From NCBI GenBank assembly GCA_016786925.1, contig JAEUTU010000043.1, positions 1 through 64,000 of the forward strand: a stretch of DNA of 64,000 nucleotides, read 5' to 3'. Both the position numbers and the translations under genes were made by a program. This stretch comes from Bacteroidia bacterium. GTDB lineage: Bacteria; Bacteroidota; Bacteroidia; 2-12-FULL-35-15. Every line of letters begins with the position of its first letter. The first letter of the stretch is position 1. Below the pieces are notes generated by a model. The model saw only the letters and a list, made by a program, of their open reading frames with translations. It searched no databases and was not told the origin of the DNA. Of the stretch, positions 9,966-19,447 are shown in pieces.

Positions 9966-11402
9966 ATGACGTTAATCACTAAAAAGTCCACAATTAATAA
10001 CAAGGATAGCCTTGTTTTGTTGTGTAGAAAAAATTATAATTTCAACGGACATGGTTTTTCAAAACCTGAGATCGATTTTATAAAAAATGAGCTCCATAAA
10101 AACGACAAGAAATTTATCCATTTTAATCATCTGGATCGTTACATATTCATTCAAACAATTGAAAGTAAAAAAGAGCATCACCTAACGATCGATGCTGCAA
10201 GAAGAGCGGGAAGCACTGTGCATGGACACATTACAGACCTTAAGATCGACAACATAACGGTTGTTGATGGCGATGCAAAAAAGGAAGAAACAATTGCATT
10301 TATTGAAGGAATGGCTTTGAGCAACTATCAATTCCTGAAATATAAAAAAGACAAAAAGAAAGAAGAACATTCACTTCAAACGATCGCAGTTGTTTCTAAG
10401 AGCATCAATCAAGTTCAATTGGATGAGCTAAAAACAATTGTTGATGCAACCAATATCTCCAGAACATTGGTGAATGAGCCTGTTAATTTCCTAACAGCCA
10501 CACAGCTGTCCAAAGAATTCCAAAAATTAGGTAAAGAGGCCGGTTTTAGTGTAGAGATATTCAACAAAGCCAAGATAAAAGCCTTGAAAATGGGCGGATT
10601 ACTTTCTGTCAACCTGGGAAGTAAAGAGCCTCCTACATTCAGTATTTTAGAATACAAACCCAAAAATGCGAAGAACAAACAACCTGTTGTTTTTGTGGGT
10701 AAAGGCGTTGTGTATGATACCGGTGGTTTAAGTTTAAAGCCTACACCTAACAGCATGGATATGATGAAATGCGATATGGCCGGAGCTGCTGCAGTTGCAG
10801 GTGTTTTATATGCTGTTGCAAAAGCAAAACTACCGGTTCATGTGATCGGTATCGTTCCTGCTACAGATAACCGTCCGGGAGAAAATGCCTATGTGCCGGG
10901 AGATGTTATCACTATGTATAATGGTATGACAGTAGAAATGCTGAATGCTGATGCAGAAGGACGAATGATCTTGGCAGATGCATTATCCTATGCTCAAAAA
11001 TACAATCCAAAATTGGTGATCGACCTTGCTACGCTTACAGGTGCAGCTGTTGCTGCTATAGGAACATCCGGAATTGTTGCCATGGGCACAGCTGATGAGA
11101 AAACAAAGAACAAACTAAAAGATAGCGGATACCGAACATTTGAACGTATTGCAGAAATGCCATTTTGGGATGATTACGATGACTTGATCAAATCAGACAT
11201 TGCTGATATGAAAAATATTGGTGGACCGTATGCAGGAAGTATCACTGCCGGAAAATTTTTGGCCAGGTATATCGATTATCCATGGATCCACTTAGATATA
11301 GCCGGTCCGGCTTACCTAACAGCAAAAGATTCGTATCGTGGAAAAGGTGGCACAGGTGTTGGAGTACGTTTGCTCTATGATTTTATAAAGAATAACTTTT
11401 AA
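9966..11402 (+). CDS. pepA: Leucyl aminopeptidase, M17 family
   Basis: 478 residues, near the family norm. It is a cytoplasmic di-metal aminopeptidase releasing N-terminal residues from peptides. The C-terminal catalytic domain has the full ligand set: GKGVVYDTGG (Lys246, Asp251), MKCDMAGAAAV (Asp270) and LNADAEGRMILADAL (Asp329, Glu331, Arg333). The last motif has NADAEGR where Escherichia coli has NTDAEGR, a mild change next to the ligands. The divergent N-terminal domain (about 1-165) is usual for M17. The ATG at 9966 is the first in frame after the divergent gap with mqnC. Confidence 0.93.
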   Translation: MTLITKKSTINNKDSLVLLCRKNYNFNGHGFSKPEIDFIKNELHKNDKKFIHFNHLDRYIFIQTIESKKEHHLTIDAARRAGSTVHGHITDLKIDNITVVDGDAKKEETIAFIEGMALSNYQFLKYKKDKKKEEHSLQTIAVVSKSINQVQLDELKTIVDATNISRTLVNEPVNFLTATQLSKEFQKLGKEAGFSVEIFNKAKIKALKMGGLLSVNLGSKEPPTFSILEYKPKNAKNKQPVVFVGKGVVYDTGGLSLKPTPNSMDMMKCDMAGAAAVAGVLYAVAKAKLPVHVIGIVPATDNRPGENAYVPGDVITMYNGMTVEMLNADAEGRMILADALSYAQKYNPKLVIDLATLTGAAVAAIGTSGIVAMGTADEKTKNKLKDSGYRTFERIAEMPFWDDYDDLIKSDIADMKNIGGPYAGSITAGKFLARYIDYPWIHLDIAGPAYLTAKDSYRGKGGTGVGVRLLYDFIKNNF

Positions 11403-11414
11403 GTACATTCTACG

Positions 11415-12536
11415 TTGAGGCTACTTTTAACATCTCTTTTTGTTATTTCCGGAATACTCTTTTCATTCGGACAAAAGAAAACATCTATTCTCATTGCAGA
11501 GTACGATGAAAATGCTGCTAGTAATAATATGCAGCATCTTGTTCGATATAATTTTGTGAATGGGGTTCTAAGTGGTCATGAAACCGTTATTTCTGTTCCA
11601 ACAAAAAAAGCAGGAGCCAGTGGCGATCATGTACGTTTTGATATCGGGAAAAATACGATCTATAAAAATCGATATGTGATCACCGGCATAGGGAATGTGA
11701 TCGATGTTCAAACTAAAAAATTACTAGTAGCCGAAAGAGGTGAATTGATAGCCTGTAGGGGTGACAGTATCATTTTTCACACCAACGATATTTTCAAGGG
11801 AAAATACTATTCTGTATTGAACATCAAAACAGAAAAATATGCCAAAGTAGAAAATGCCAATTTTAATCCTGTTCAACGTCCGGATGTAGAGATCGATGAA
11901 ACAGTAAAACCATTTACCATAACAGCCTATTACATCAATGGCAAAAAAGACCTGCTGGTAAAAGATGCAGGATACGGACAACCACAACCTTTGGTTGGTG
12001 ATGATGTTAAACGGAAGATGCAGCTATTTTGGCTCGACCGTTCATTTTTCCTTTATGCCAACTATGATAAAAGCCAACAGAATATTTCTATTTACAAAGT
12101 GGGCATAGACAAATCGATTGAAAAGATTGGAGACATTCCTGAAGTGCCAGCCACATCACCAAATGATTTTTTCGAACTTTCTGCTAACAATGAGATACTC
12201 TATTCCTGCTCAAGAGGTAAATTTTTGATCGATACTAAAAAGAAATTGGTTACTAAAATTCTTTTTGAAATGATCGGCAATAGTTTTAGTGTAGAAAGTG
12301 ATGAAAACTCTAAATATGGCCGGTCAATAAAATTTGAAAGCACAGAGATCGGCAAAAAATGGTGCAAAACCGACAATTCGAAAACTATCAATGGGTATGG
12401 AGCCTTTCAAAATGATATGGTGATCGGTCCGGAACGCTACCCTCAAGGCGTTGTTGTATGGAACAACATCACAAAAAAGTGGACCACTTTGGAAGCCAAT
12501 TCTCTTGAAGAAATAGTAGGTTGGATTGAAGAATAA
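11415..12536 (+). CDS. Exported protein of unknown function
   Basis: 373 residues from a TTG start, chosen because it gives a clean signal peptide (MRLLLTSLFVISGILFSFGQ). The rest is soluble and beta-rich with no motif I recognise; repeated strand-turn segments could form a propeller-like fold, but this is a guess. It begins 12 bases after pepA and is probably cotranscribed with it. The pdxA promoter overlaps its last codons. Confidence 0.6.
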   Translation: MRLLLTSLFVISGILFSFGQKKTSILIAEYDENAASNNMQHLVRYNFVNGVLSGHETVISVPTKKAGASGDHVRFDIGKNTIYKNRYVITGIGNVIDVQTKKLLVAERGELIACRGDSIIFHTNDIFKGKYYSVLNIKTEKYAKVENANFNPVQRPDVEIDETVKPFTITAYYINGKKDLLVKDAGYGQPQPLVGDDVKRKMQLFWLDRSFFLYANYDKSQQNISIYKVGIDKSIEKIGDIPEVPATSPNDFFELSANNEILYSCSRGKFLIDTKKKLVTKILFEMIGNSFSVESDENSKYGRSIKFESTEIGKKWCKTDNSKTINGYGAFQNDMVIGPERYPQGVVVWNNITKKWTTLEANSLEEIVGWIEE

Positions 12537-12555
12537 AAAATTAAAAGTACTTTTG
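12526..12555 (+). promoter_or_regulatory. Promoter of pdxA
   Basis: TTG (12526-12528), a 19-base spacer, then TACTTTTG (12548-12555): a full match to the Bacteroidota -33/-7 consensus. The predicted transcript start near 12562 leaves a leader of about 23 bases before pdxA. The -33 element lies inside the 3' end of the preceding gene. Confidence 0.6.
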
Positions 12556-12584
12556 CTTTTGAATTTAGCTGATTTGAAATTTTT

Positions 12585-13640
12585 ATGACAGAAGAAAAAA
12601 TTATAGTAGGTATATCACAAGGAGATATTAACGGAGTAGGATTAGAAGTGATCATCAAAACATTTTTGGAGCCGCAGATGCTTGAACTATGCACTCCTGT
12701 GCTATTTAGTTCACAAAAAACAGCTTCTGCACATCGCAAAGCATTAGGCATAGAAGATTTCAGCTTTAACCAGATCAAAGATCTTTCAGAAGTTAATCAC
12801 AAGCGCGCTAACCTTATTAATGTTTACGAAGAAGAAGTAGCGATTGAATTTGGAAAACAAACAGAGGCAGGCGGAAAATATGCATTTAAATCATTAGAAG
12901 CGGCTACCAATGCTTTAGCAGAAGGAAAGATCAATGTTTTAATAACAGCCCCTATTAATAAAGAGAACATCCAATCAGCAGAATTCAAATTCCCAGGACA
13001 TACAGAATATTTAGATGAGAAGTTTGGAAAAGGAAACAGCTTAATGTTTCTGGTAAGTGATGACCTACGTGTAGCTGTAGTAACGGGACATATTCCTGTT
13101 ACCCGTGTAGCACAGGAATTGACAACAGAAAAGATCCTCAAAAAAATTCAACTTCTACACAAATCATTGATACAGGATTTCGCTATTCGAAAACCAAAGA
13201 TCGCAGTACTTGGTTTAAATCCACATGCGGGAGATAATGGCGTGATCGGGAATGAAGAAAAAAACATCATCATTCCTGCCATTGAGAAAGCAAAAGCAGA
13301 AGGCATTGTTGCATACGGTCCTTACCCGGCTGATGGCTTCTTCGGAAATGGTACATACAAAAATTTTGATGCTATATTAGCGATGTATCACGACCAGGGA
13401 TTGATCCCATTTAAAACTATTGCATTTAATAATGGCGTTAACTATACTGCCGGATTATCCGTTGTACGTACATCGCCCGACCATGGAACAGCTTATGATA
13501 TTGCAGGAAAAGGTTTAGCCTCAGAGGAGTCCTTCCGGAAAGCGATATACACTGCTATTGATATTTACAAAACGAGAAAACAATTTGCTGAGTTGACTGC
13601 AAATCCTTTAAAGATTAATCCGATCAAAAGAGAAAGGTAA
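12585..13640 (+). CDS. pdxA: 4-hydroxythreonine-4-phosphate dehydrogenase
   Basis: 351 residues. It oxidises 4-phosphohydroxy-L-threonine with NAD(P) in the DXP-dependent pyridoxal phosphate pathway. Motifs seen: GISQGDINGVGLE at the N-terminus, FPGHTEYLDEKFG (metal-ligand His), LGLNPHAGDNG, AMYHDQGLIPFK and SPDHGTAYDIAGKG. Length and all conserved blocks are complete. It has its own promoter, and it converges on the TraB-like gene with a 28-base gap and no visible terminator. Confidence 0.93.
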   Translation: MTEEKIIVGISQGDINGVGLEVIIKTFLEPQMLELCTPVLFSSQKTASAHRKALGIEDFSFNQIKDLSEVNHKRANLINVYEEEVAIEFGKQTEAGGKYAFKSLEAATNALAEGKINVLITAPINKENIQSAEFKFPGHTEYLDEKFGKGNSLMFLVSDDLRVAVVTGHIPVTRVAQELTTEKILKKIQLLHKSLIQDFAIRKPKIAVLGLNPHAGDNGVIGNEEKNIIIPAIEKAKAEGIVAYGPYPADGFFGNGTYKNFDAILAMYHDQGLIPFKTIAFNNGVNYTAGLSVVRTSPDHGTAYDIAGKGLASEESFRKAIYTAIDIYKTRKQFAELTANPLKINPIKRER

Positions 13641-13668
13641 TTTAACAACATTATCTTTGATAAATGAT

Positions 13669-16600
13669 CTAATCTTGGTAATAATTATCTAAATAATTAA
13701 ACCCTCCATAGTTCCCTTTATTATTTACTCTTCTTCGCCCTTTAAGCGTTAACTCATAGCAAATTTCATTTATTTTTTCATCTATTGTTTTTTGCTCATC
13801 GTCATATGAGTTCACTCTTCTATTAATATAATCGCAGTTATAAATCACTTTATTAGTATCAGCCGGTTGAATCGCAACATAATCCAAATAAGTTTTCTCT
13901 CCCCCTTTTAATTTCGAAGTATAAAAATACACCAATCCTTTTTCATACTTATTTTCCACATATCTACTTCCGATAAATTTTATGCTATCGGATTTTTCTT
14001 CTTCAGTTTCCCCAGCATATAACATTGCGTACGTCACAGCCTTTTGATCTTTGTACTCATGGCCTACTTTATCGATTTGCTTTATTTCTTTCAATCTATT
14101 TAGTAGCATAAGTCTCGTTTCAATATTTTTTGCCAAATTGCGGATAATCGTATCCGGAACAGGAATATTTTGTTTCAAATAGATAGAGACTAATTCTATT
14201 TTAAATTTGTCGTCCTTCGTTTTCATTGCTTTGTCAAAAAAGCTTTTAACAGAAGGATCAGAATAGAATGGTGATAATAAATTACAATAATCAACTAATA
14301 AGTAATTTAAATAGCTGGATTCACCTGTATTTTCATAATTTGAATAATTCATTGCTGCCAGTTGCTCTGCTAATTTTGCTGCTGCTGCTTCTGGACTCAT
14401 GTTTTCATAATCAACATAATTATCGAAAGACTGGGTGTTACTTTGAAATGATTCTTCTGAAGCAATTTGCCGTTTTAGTTCATCGTTCGCCTCCCTCAAG
14501 AGATCTTTTTTAATTGGCAGATAAACAGAAGAATTGATCTTTAAAGAATCTAGCATTCGGGAAGCTAAATGATAAACACTGGACCTGTATTCAGGATATT
14601 TAGTTATGTCAAACAAAGAAGGGAATAACGGACCTGCAACTGATAATGAATCGTAAAATGGATAAAAAACATCTTCTACTTCATATTCTGATGAAGAAAG
14701 GGGTGTTTCCATTTTAATACACTCTAAAAATGACATGCTTGAATTGTTGTTCTTTTGGCTTGCTAATGCATTTAAAATCGAAAGTTGAATTGAAGATGAA
14801 TCTTTATACTTTACGTATTCTTTTTTCAAAAAAGCAGTAATCTCTTTATTACTGAGCATGCCCAGGCTTCTGAACAAACTTGACTTAACATTCAAACTTA
14901 GATTATTAAAATTTTTTCCTGCAATAAATTTCATTATTTTAGGTGCATCATCATTTTTGAATTTTATTTCAGTATAGAGCGAATTTACTTTCTCTTTTAT
15001 TAGACTATCACTGGAGATTGCGTCACTAAAAAACTCATCTACTTTATTAACAAAAATATTTTTCCCAATAACTGTATCATCAGGCATAAATGTTTCATAA
15101 AATGTTGTATTCCATTTAGTAGGAGGAGAAATGGTATCAACGAGTGAATTTACAGAATACAACACCCCTTGCTTTAAAATCATCTTAATTTTAATTGCTC
15201 TAACAGAATTGGTATCTGTCAGAACCAGATCAAACATCGGCAATTCGTTCTGCACATAAGCCTTTTTTTTCTGAACAGACAATGTAGAATAAGCTAAAAA
15301 ATGATCGATTTGTTTTTCCCAAAAAGCATCCAATGACTCGTCCATTCTATAATCATTACATTTAAAAAATTCTACATTAATTACCTCTCCGGTATTTGCA
15401 GAAGTGAAATCTTTGCTCATTGATTTTGATTGATAGGGCCTGTCTTTCTCTTTCTGTTTGGAATAATTCATCATTTTTTTTAACAAATCATCTATATAGG
15501 ATTTTTCCTTATCGTTATAATCTGTCATAACAGTAAAGTGAAATGTGCTATCGGTATAATTTTTAAATGGTTCATATACCACATCTTTAAATTTAAATGA
15601 ATTAAAATAGTCCTCAGGCTCTTTTTCTGAGGCTGATTTACATGCTAATAAAAAATATTGAGCATTTTTAATTACTATTTTAAAATGCAAATAAAAACCT
15701 TTTATATTTTTGCTTTTTGCATATAATGTTGGGCATGAATTTTCAAAAGTGGTTCGTTTTGATTCAATTTGATAATTCAACTTTTTCGCATATTCAATCG
15801 CCAATTGCCCTAATTCAAATGTATCTTCTTCAATATAATTATAATCATTTAGTATTGATCTATTAAAAAGATAGTAATCATCTCCGACAGAACCAATAAT
15901 CCTTTCCAACTGAAAATCATAATCTTTTGGCTTATCAAACGAGTAATTGGATGGGATTGCTATTTGATACCCTCCATAAGAAGGAGAAAATGTCTTCCAT
16001 GTTGAAAGGGTTGGCTTCTCAATAAACGTTATTGATTTGAAAAAATGCTGAACTTCTTGTGACTTAACATATTCATCACCCCCTCCAACTTTAAATATAT
16101 ACAAATGATCGCTTGAAACAAAGATCTGATAGCGTTGAAAATCGCCTCTTCTTGTCTTATTAAGAATATCAACCCCCTTCATTCCGTTATTGCTCTTAAT
16201 GTGTTTCTTTGACACTATTTTTCCGGGAATGTTTTCATACAGCAAACTATCAAGTCTGTTATATTGATGTTCCGCATCTAAACCTGTCAACTTTCCAAAT
16301 AGATTTATCTTTTTTATGAGATAATAACTTCCATTTGTCATATCTGTATACATATATGCATCTGTTTCCCCAAATCCTCTAATATCAAAAAGTTTTCCGG
16401 GGGCATCTATCTTAAAACTTGAATCAGTTGCATATTGAGTTGTATAAACAAGGGATGTGTGCTTTTTTTCATACTGGGCCATCGTATTAGTGCTTTTCTT
16501 TGATACAGAACTACGAACAGGTGTAACCGTATATCCCATTTTTCTTAACAAACTAATCACTCCCTGCTCACCCGGAAGGTGTGCCGCTCCAATAGCTGTA

Positions 16601-17400
16601 AACAATGTCTGTTTTTTCATGATCGAATCCATATTATTGGCCATTATAATATTCCTGTCGATCAGCATGTATTTTTGAAAGTTCTCACTTCTGTTCATCA
16701 ATTTATGAAGAGAATCAAGACCATCTAAATCTCCTTTTCTGTAACAGTCTTCAATTTGTTCATTTAATAAGTATGGAGAAATGTATTTTTGAAAATCTTT
16801 TTTAGTCGTTTTGTCATTATCGGGCAGAGAAGCCTTTGTTACCATCTCCACACTTGTATCAAAATCTTCTAATGCAGTTACAACTTTTTTTGTTTTTTTA
16901 GCAGTCTGAAAAATAAAAAGATCCAAATAAGTGTACTCTTCAAAGTTTCCTGTATACCCGGAATATCTATAAAGTAGACCATTAATATTCTCCGGCTCAA
17001 CAGACAATTGAGTTTTTATGAATTTATTATTAGGGATATTAATTTCAAATGCGTCTTCATAAAAATTTTGACTATTGAATTTAAAATAATTTTTTAGCGA
17101 TTTTGAATTCAAACTACTCAGGCCTATTTTCATCATATTTTCAAGCCAGGTTTCCGGGTTGGTTTCAAGTGCTACGACATCAACAGTATTTAAACCATCA
17201 AAAAAAGCATCGGATAAATGAAATGCTAATTTCTTACTTACATGCATTGTCCCATATAAATAGGACGGCTTGGCAAGACCATTGCCACTTATTTCCCACA
17301 ATAATCCTTGATACTTTTGAGCTTGTGAAAACGAACTAAAATTAACAGCTAGAACTAATAACAATATAATTAACTGTTTTAAACAAGATCGAAATATCAT
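13669..17400 (-). CDS. Giant exported TraB/GumN-family protein with helical-repeat C-terminus
   Basis: 1243 residues. A signal peptide (about 1-26) precedes a TraB/GumN (TIKI-like) domain (about 30-300). That domain keeps both signature motifs, GTMH (Gly50-His53) and AIGAAHLPGEQGV, plus VVALETNPE; in TIKI relatives these place the metal and catalytic residues of a peptidase-like fold. Ordinary GumN proteins are about 290 residues. Here roughly 940 more follow: two similar-looking alpha/beta segments (about 330-480 and 490-650), then a long Lys/Ser-rich helical region resembling HEAT repeats (about 830-1200). The downstream domains are not recognised. It begins 24 bases after recJ. Peptidase activity is inferred only from the family. 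Confidence 0.7.
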   Translation of the reverse strand: MIFRSCLKQLIILLLVLAVNFSSFSQAQKYQGLLWEISGNGLAKPSYLYGTMHVSKKLAFHLSDAFFDGLNTVDVVALETNPETWLENMMKIGLSSLNSKSLKNYFKFNSQNFYEDAFEINIPNNKFIKTQLSVEPENINGLLYRYSGYTGNFEEYTYLDLFIFQTAKKTKKVVTALEDFDTSVEMVTKASLPDNDKTTKKDFQKYISPYLLNEQIEDCYRKGDLDGLDSLHKLMNRSENFQKYMLIDRNIIMANNMDSIMKKQTLFTAIGAAHLPGEQGVISLLRKMGYTVTPVRSSVSKKSTNTMAQYEKKHTSLVYTTQYATDSSFKIDAPGKLFDIRGFGETDAYMYTDMTNGSYYLIKKINLFGKLTGLDAEHQYNRLDSLLYENIPGKIVSKKHIKSNNGMKGVDILNKTRRGDFQRYQIFVSSDHLYIFKVGGGDEYVKSQEVQHFFKSITFIEKPTLSTWKTFSPSYGGYQIAIPSNYSFDKPKDYDFQLERIIGSVGDDYYLFNRSILNDYNYIEEDTFELGQLAIEYAKKLNYQIESKRTTFENSCPTLYAKSKNIKGFYLHFKIVIKNAQYFLLACKSASEKEPEDYFNSFKFKDVVYEPFKNYTDSTFHFTVMTDYNDKEKSYIDDLLKKMMNYSKQKEKDRPYQSKSMSKDFTSANTGEVINVEFFKCNDYRMDESLDAFWEKQIDHFLAYSTLSVQKKKAYVQNELPMFDLVLTDTNSVRAIKIKMILKQGVLYSVNSLVDTISPPTKWNTTFYETFMPDDTVIGKNIFVNKVDEFFSDAISSDSLIKEKVNSLYTEIKFKNDDAPKIMKFIAGKNFNNLSLNVKSSLFRSLGMLSNKEITAFLKKEYVKYKDSSSIQLSILNALASQKNNNSSMSFLECIKMETPLSSSEYEVEDVFYPFYDSLSVAGPLFPSLFDITKYPEYRSSVYHLASRMLDSLKINSSVYLPIKKDLLREANDELKRQIASEESFQSNTQSFDNYVDYENMSPEAAAAKLAEQLAAMNYSNYENTGESSYLNYLLVDYCNLLSPFYSDPSVKSFFDKAMKTKDDKFKIELVSIYLKQNIPVPDTIIRNLAKNIETRLMLLNRLKEIKQIDKVGHEYKDQKAVTYAMLYAGETEEEKSDSIKFIGSRYVENKYEKGLVYFYTSKLKGGEKTYLDYVAIQPADTNKVIYNCDYINRRVNSYDDEQKTIDEKINEICYELTLKGRRRVNNKGNYGGFNYLDNYYQD

Positions 17401-17424
17401 AATATCTGTATTAAATTTTGTGAG

Positions 17425-19131
17425 TTATTCTATTTTAATGTCCTTTACATTTAACTGTAAATTGGTAATACCATTAAATGTATTTTCATCGATCGTATAA
17501 CAAGAACTGAAGATCTGTTTACGTAGGATCGCATCAAAATGCTCCCCTAAGCCAAAACCAATGGCAGGAAAACTTTCGCGTGGATTTAATGCGGATTGAA
17601 TATCCAGCTTTAAATGGTTCGTTCCAACAATTCGTACATAGCCTTTATCTACTAAATGTTTAGTCATAAAGATAGGAGCCATATTTCCAGGACCGAATGG
17701 AGCAAACTGTTTGAGTATTCTATAAAATTTAGGTGTGATCTGACTCAATTCTATTTCAGCATCGATCTCAATTTCGGGTGTGAGCATGTGTTCTTCAATA
17801 GTAGAACTCACGACCTCTTCAAATCGTTTTTGAAAAGCTTCAATATTCTCTAATTTTAATGTAAGTCCTGCTGCATATTTATGTCCACCAAACTGCTCCA
17901 GCAGATCGGAACAAGCTTCAATAGCATCGTACACATCAAAATCTTTCACACTACGAGCAGAGCCTGTAGCTTTACCATTCGATTCGGTAAGAATAATGGT
18001 TGGCCGGTAATACTTTTCAGTTAAACGAGATGCCACAATTCCAACTACACCTTTGTGCCAATCGGGGTTAAACAAAACAGTTGATTTGCGTTGGATCAAC
18101 TCCATATTCCCTTCGATCATACTAAGAGCTTGTTGTGTGATCGTGATATCAATGGTTCTTCTTTCTGTATTGGTCGTATTAATATTCTCCCCACTTAATT
18201 TAGCATGATCATGATTATCGGATACCAATAATGCCACAGCACTCCTACCCGACTCCAATCTACCGGCCGCATTGATTCTTGGACCAACCGTAAATACTAA
18301 TTCATTGATGGTGATCTCCTTCTTGATATTCGCCAGATCTAAAATAGCTTTGATCCCTTTACGTGGATTTTTATTGATCTGTTCAATCCCATAATAACAA
18401 AGGATCCTGTTCTCTCCCACAATCGGAACCAGATCGGACGCTATGGAAATAGCTGTTAGATCTAAATATTGCTCCAACTGTTCAAAGGGAATATTATTTT
18501 TTGATGCATAGGCCTGCACTAGTTTAAAACCTACACCACATCCGCAAAGCTCATCAAATGGATAATGACAATCATCCCGTTTAGGATCAAGCACGGCCAC
18601 TGCATCCGGAATAGTGTCTCCGGGACGGTGATGATCACAAATCACAAAATCAACACCTTTTTCTTTGGCATATGCGACTTTATCAATCGCTTTGATCCCG
18701 CAATCTAGGGCAATGATCAATGTAAATCCATTTTCTGCAGCATAATCTATTCCCTGAAAAGAGACCCCATATCCTTCGGCATAACGATCAGGAATATAAT
18801 ATTCTACTTTACTATGAATTTCTTTAATAAATGAATAAACAAGAGCTACAGCTGTGGTCCCATCCACATCATAATCGCCATAAACCAGTATTTTTTCATT
18901 GGAAGCAATTGCTTTTTCCAAACGGGCAACCGCTTTATCCATATCTTTCATCAGAAATGGATCGTGTAAACCGGAAAGTGATGGTCTGAAAAATTGTTTC
19001 GCCTCATCAAACGTATTGATCCCTCTTTGAACCAACAACTGCGCAAGAATAGGATCAATTGACAATTCTGACGCTAATCGTCCAACGGTCTCCTGATCTG
19101 ATTGTGATTTTATACTCCAGCGCTTTTCCAT
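17425..19131 (-). CDS. recJ: Single-stranded-DNA-specific exonuclease RecJ
   Basis: 568 residues, typical length. It is a 5'-3' ssDNA exonuclease in recombination and mismatch repair. The DHH-family motifs appear in order: YGDYDVDGTTA (I), LDCGIK (II), ICDHHRPGD (III), AISIASDLVPI (IV) and GPRINAAGRLESG (V). The DHHA1 part follows with GIVASRL and GGHKYAAGLTL. Read leftward, it is the first gene of a pair with the TraB-like gene. Confidence 0.95.
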   Translation of the reverse strand: MEKRWSIKSQSDQETVGRLASELSIDPILAQLLVQRGINTFDEAKQFFRPSLSGLHDPFLMKDMDKAVARLEKAIASNEKILVYGDYDVDGTTAVALVYSFIKEIHSKVEYYIPDRYAEGYGVSFQGIDYAAENGFTLIIALDCGIKAIDKVAYAKEKGVDFVICDHHRPGDTIPDAVAVLDPKRDDCHYPFDELCGCGVGFKLVQAYASKNNIPFEQLEQYLDLTAISIASDLVPIVGENRILCYYGIEQINKNPRKGIKAILDLANIKKEITINELVFTVGPRINAAGRLESGRSAVALLVSDNHDHAKLSGENINTTNTERRTIDITITQQALSMIEGNMELIQRKSTVLFNPDWHKGVVGIVASRLTEKYYRPTIILTESNGKATGSARSVKDFDVYDAIEACSDLLEQFGGHKYAAGLTLKLENIEAFQKRFEEVVSSTIEEHMLTPEIEIDAEIELSQITPKFYRILKQFAPFGPGNMAPIFMTKHLVDKGYVRIVGTNHLKLDIQSALNPRESFPAIGFGLGEHFDAILRKQIFSSCYTIDENTFNGITNLQLNVKDIKIE

Positions 19132-19251
19132 ACAATTTTATGAGTTGTAAAAGTAATCTAATTAAAGCAAAAAACACTTGGTGTTAATAATAAAAATACC
19201 TCATTTTAGGTATTGCCCGATGAATTGTTTTGCCTGACTTTTGTAGAGTAA

Positions 19252-19416
19252 ATGGACAACACTTTATTCACATATCAGCCCATCACCGAAAAAACTGCTT
19301 GTAGCATTTGGAGTTTTTATCCGGAGGTCATGGAAATGAAAAAGGACAAAAAGAAAAAGTGTTGTAAAAATTATAAAAAAGATAAACGTTGTAAAAAATG
19401 CCCGATGCACTCATAA
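19252..19416 (+). CDS. Small Cys/Lys-rich protein, 54 residues
   Basis: An ATG-TAA frame of 54 codons between the divergent recJ start and the convergent metF. The N-terminal half (MDNTLFTYQPITEKTACSIW) is neutral. The C-terminal half is about half lysine and holds a Cys-Cys pair and a C-x2-C pair (KCCKNYKKDKRCKKCPMHS), a spacing that could bind a metal or nucleic acid. The stop codon runs directly into a terminator hairpin, which supports a real transcript. No signal peptide. I do not recognise the family with certainty. Codon bias toward AAA is strong, so chance composition is the alternative. Confidence 0.6.
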   Translation: MDNTLFTYQPITEKTACSIWSFYPEVMEMKKDKKKKCCKNYKKDKRCKKCPMHS

Positions 19417-19443
19417 AAAAAGCTTCCAATTGGAAGCTTTTTT
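19416..19443. terminator. Bidirectional terminator between the 54-residue gene and metF
   Basis: A perfect palindrome of 28 bases (core GCTTCCAATTGGAAGC) has A-tracts on the left and T-tracts on the right, so it can work in both directions. It overlaps the stop codon of the small gene and ends 4 bases from that of metF. Confidence 0.85.
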
Positions 19444-19447
19444 ATTT

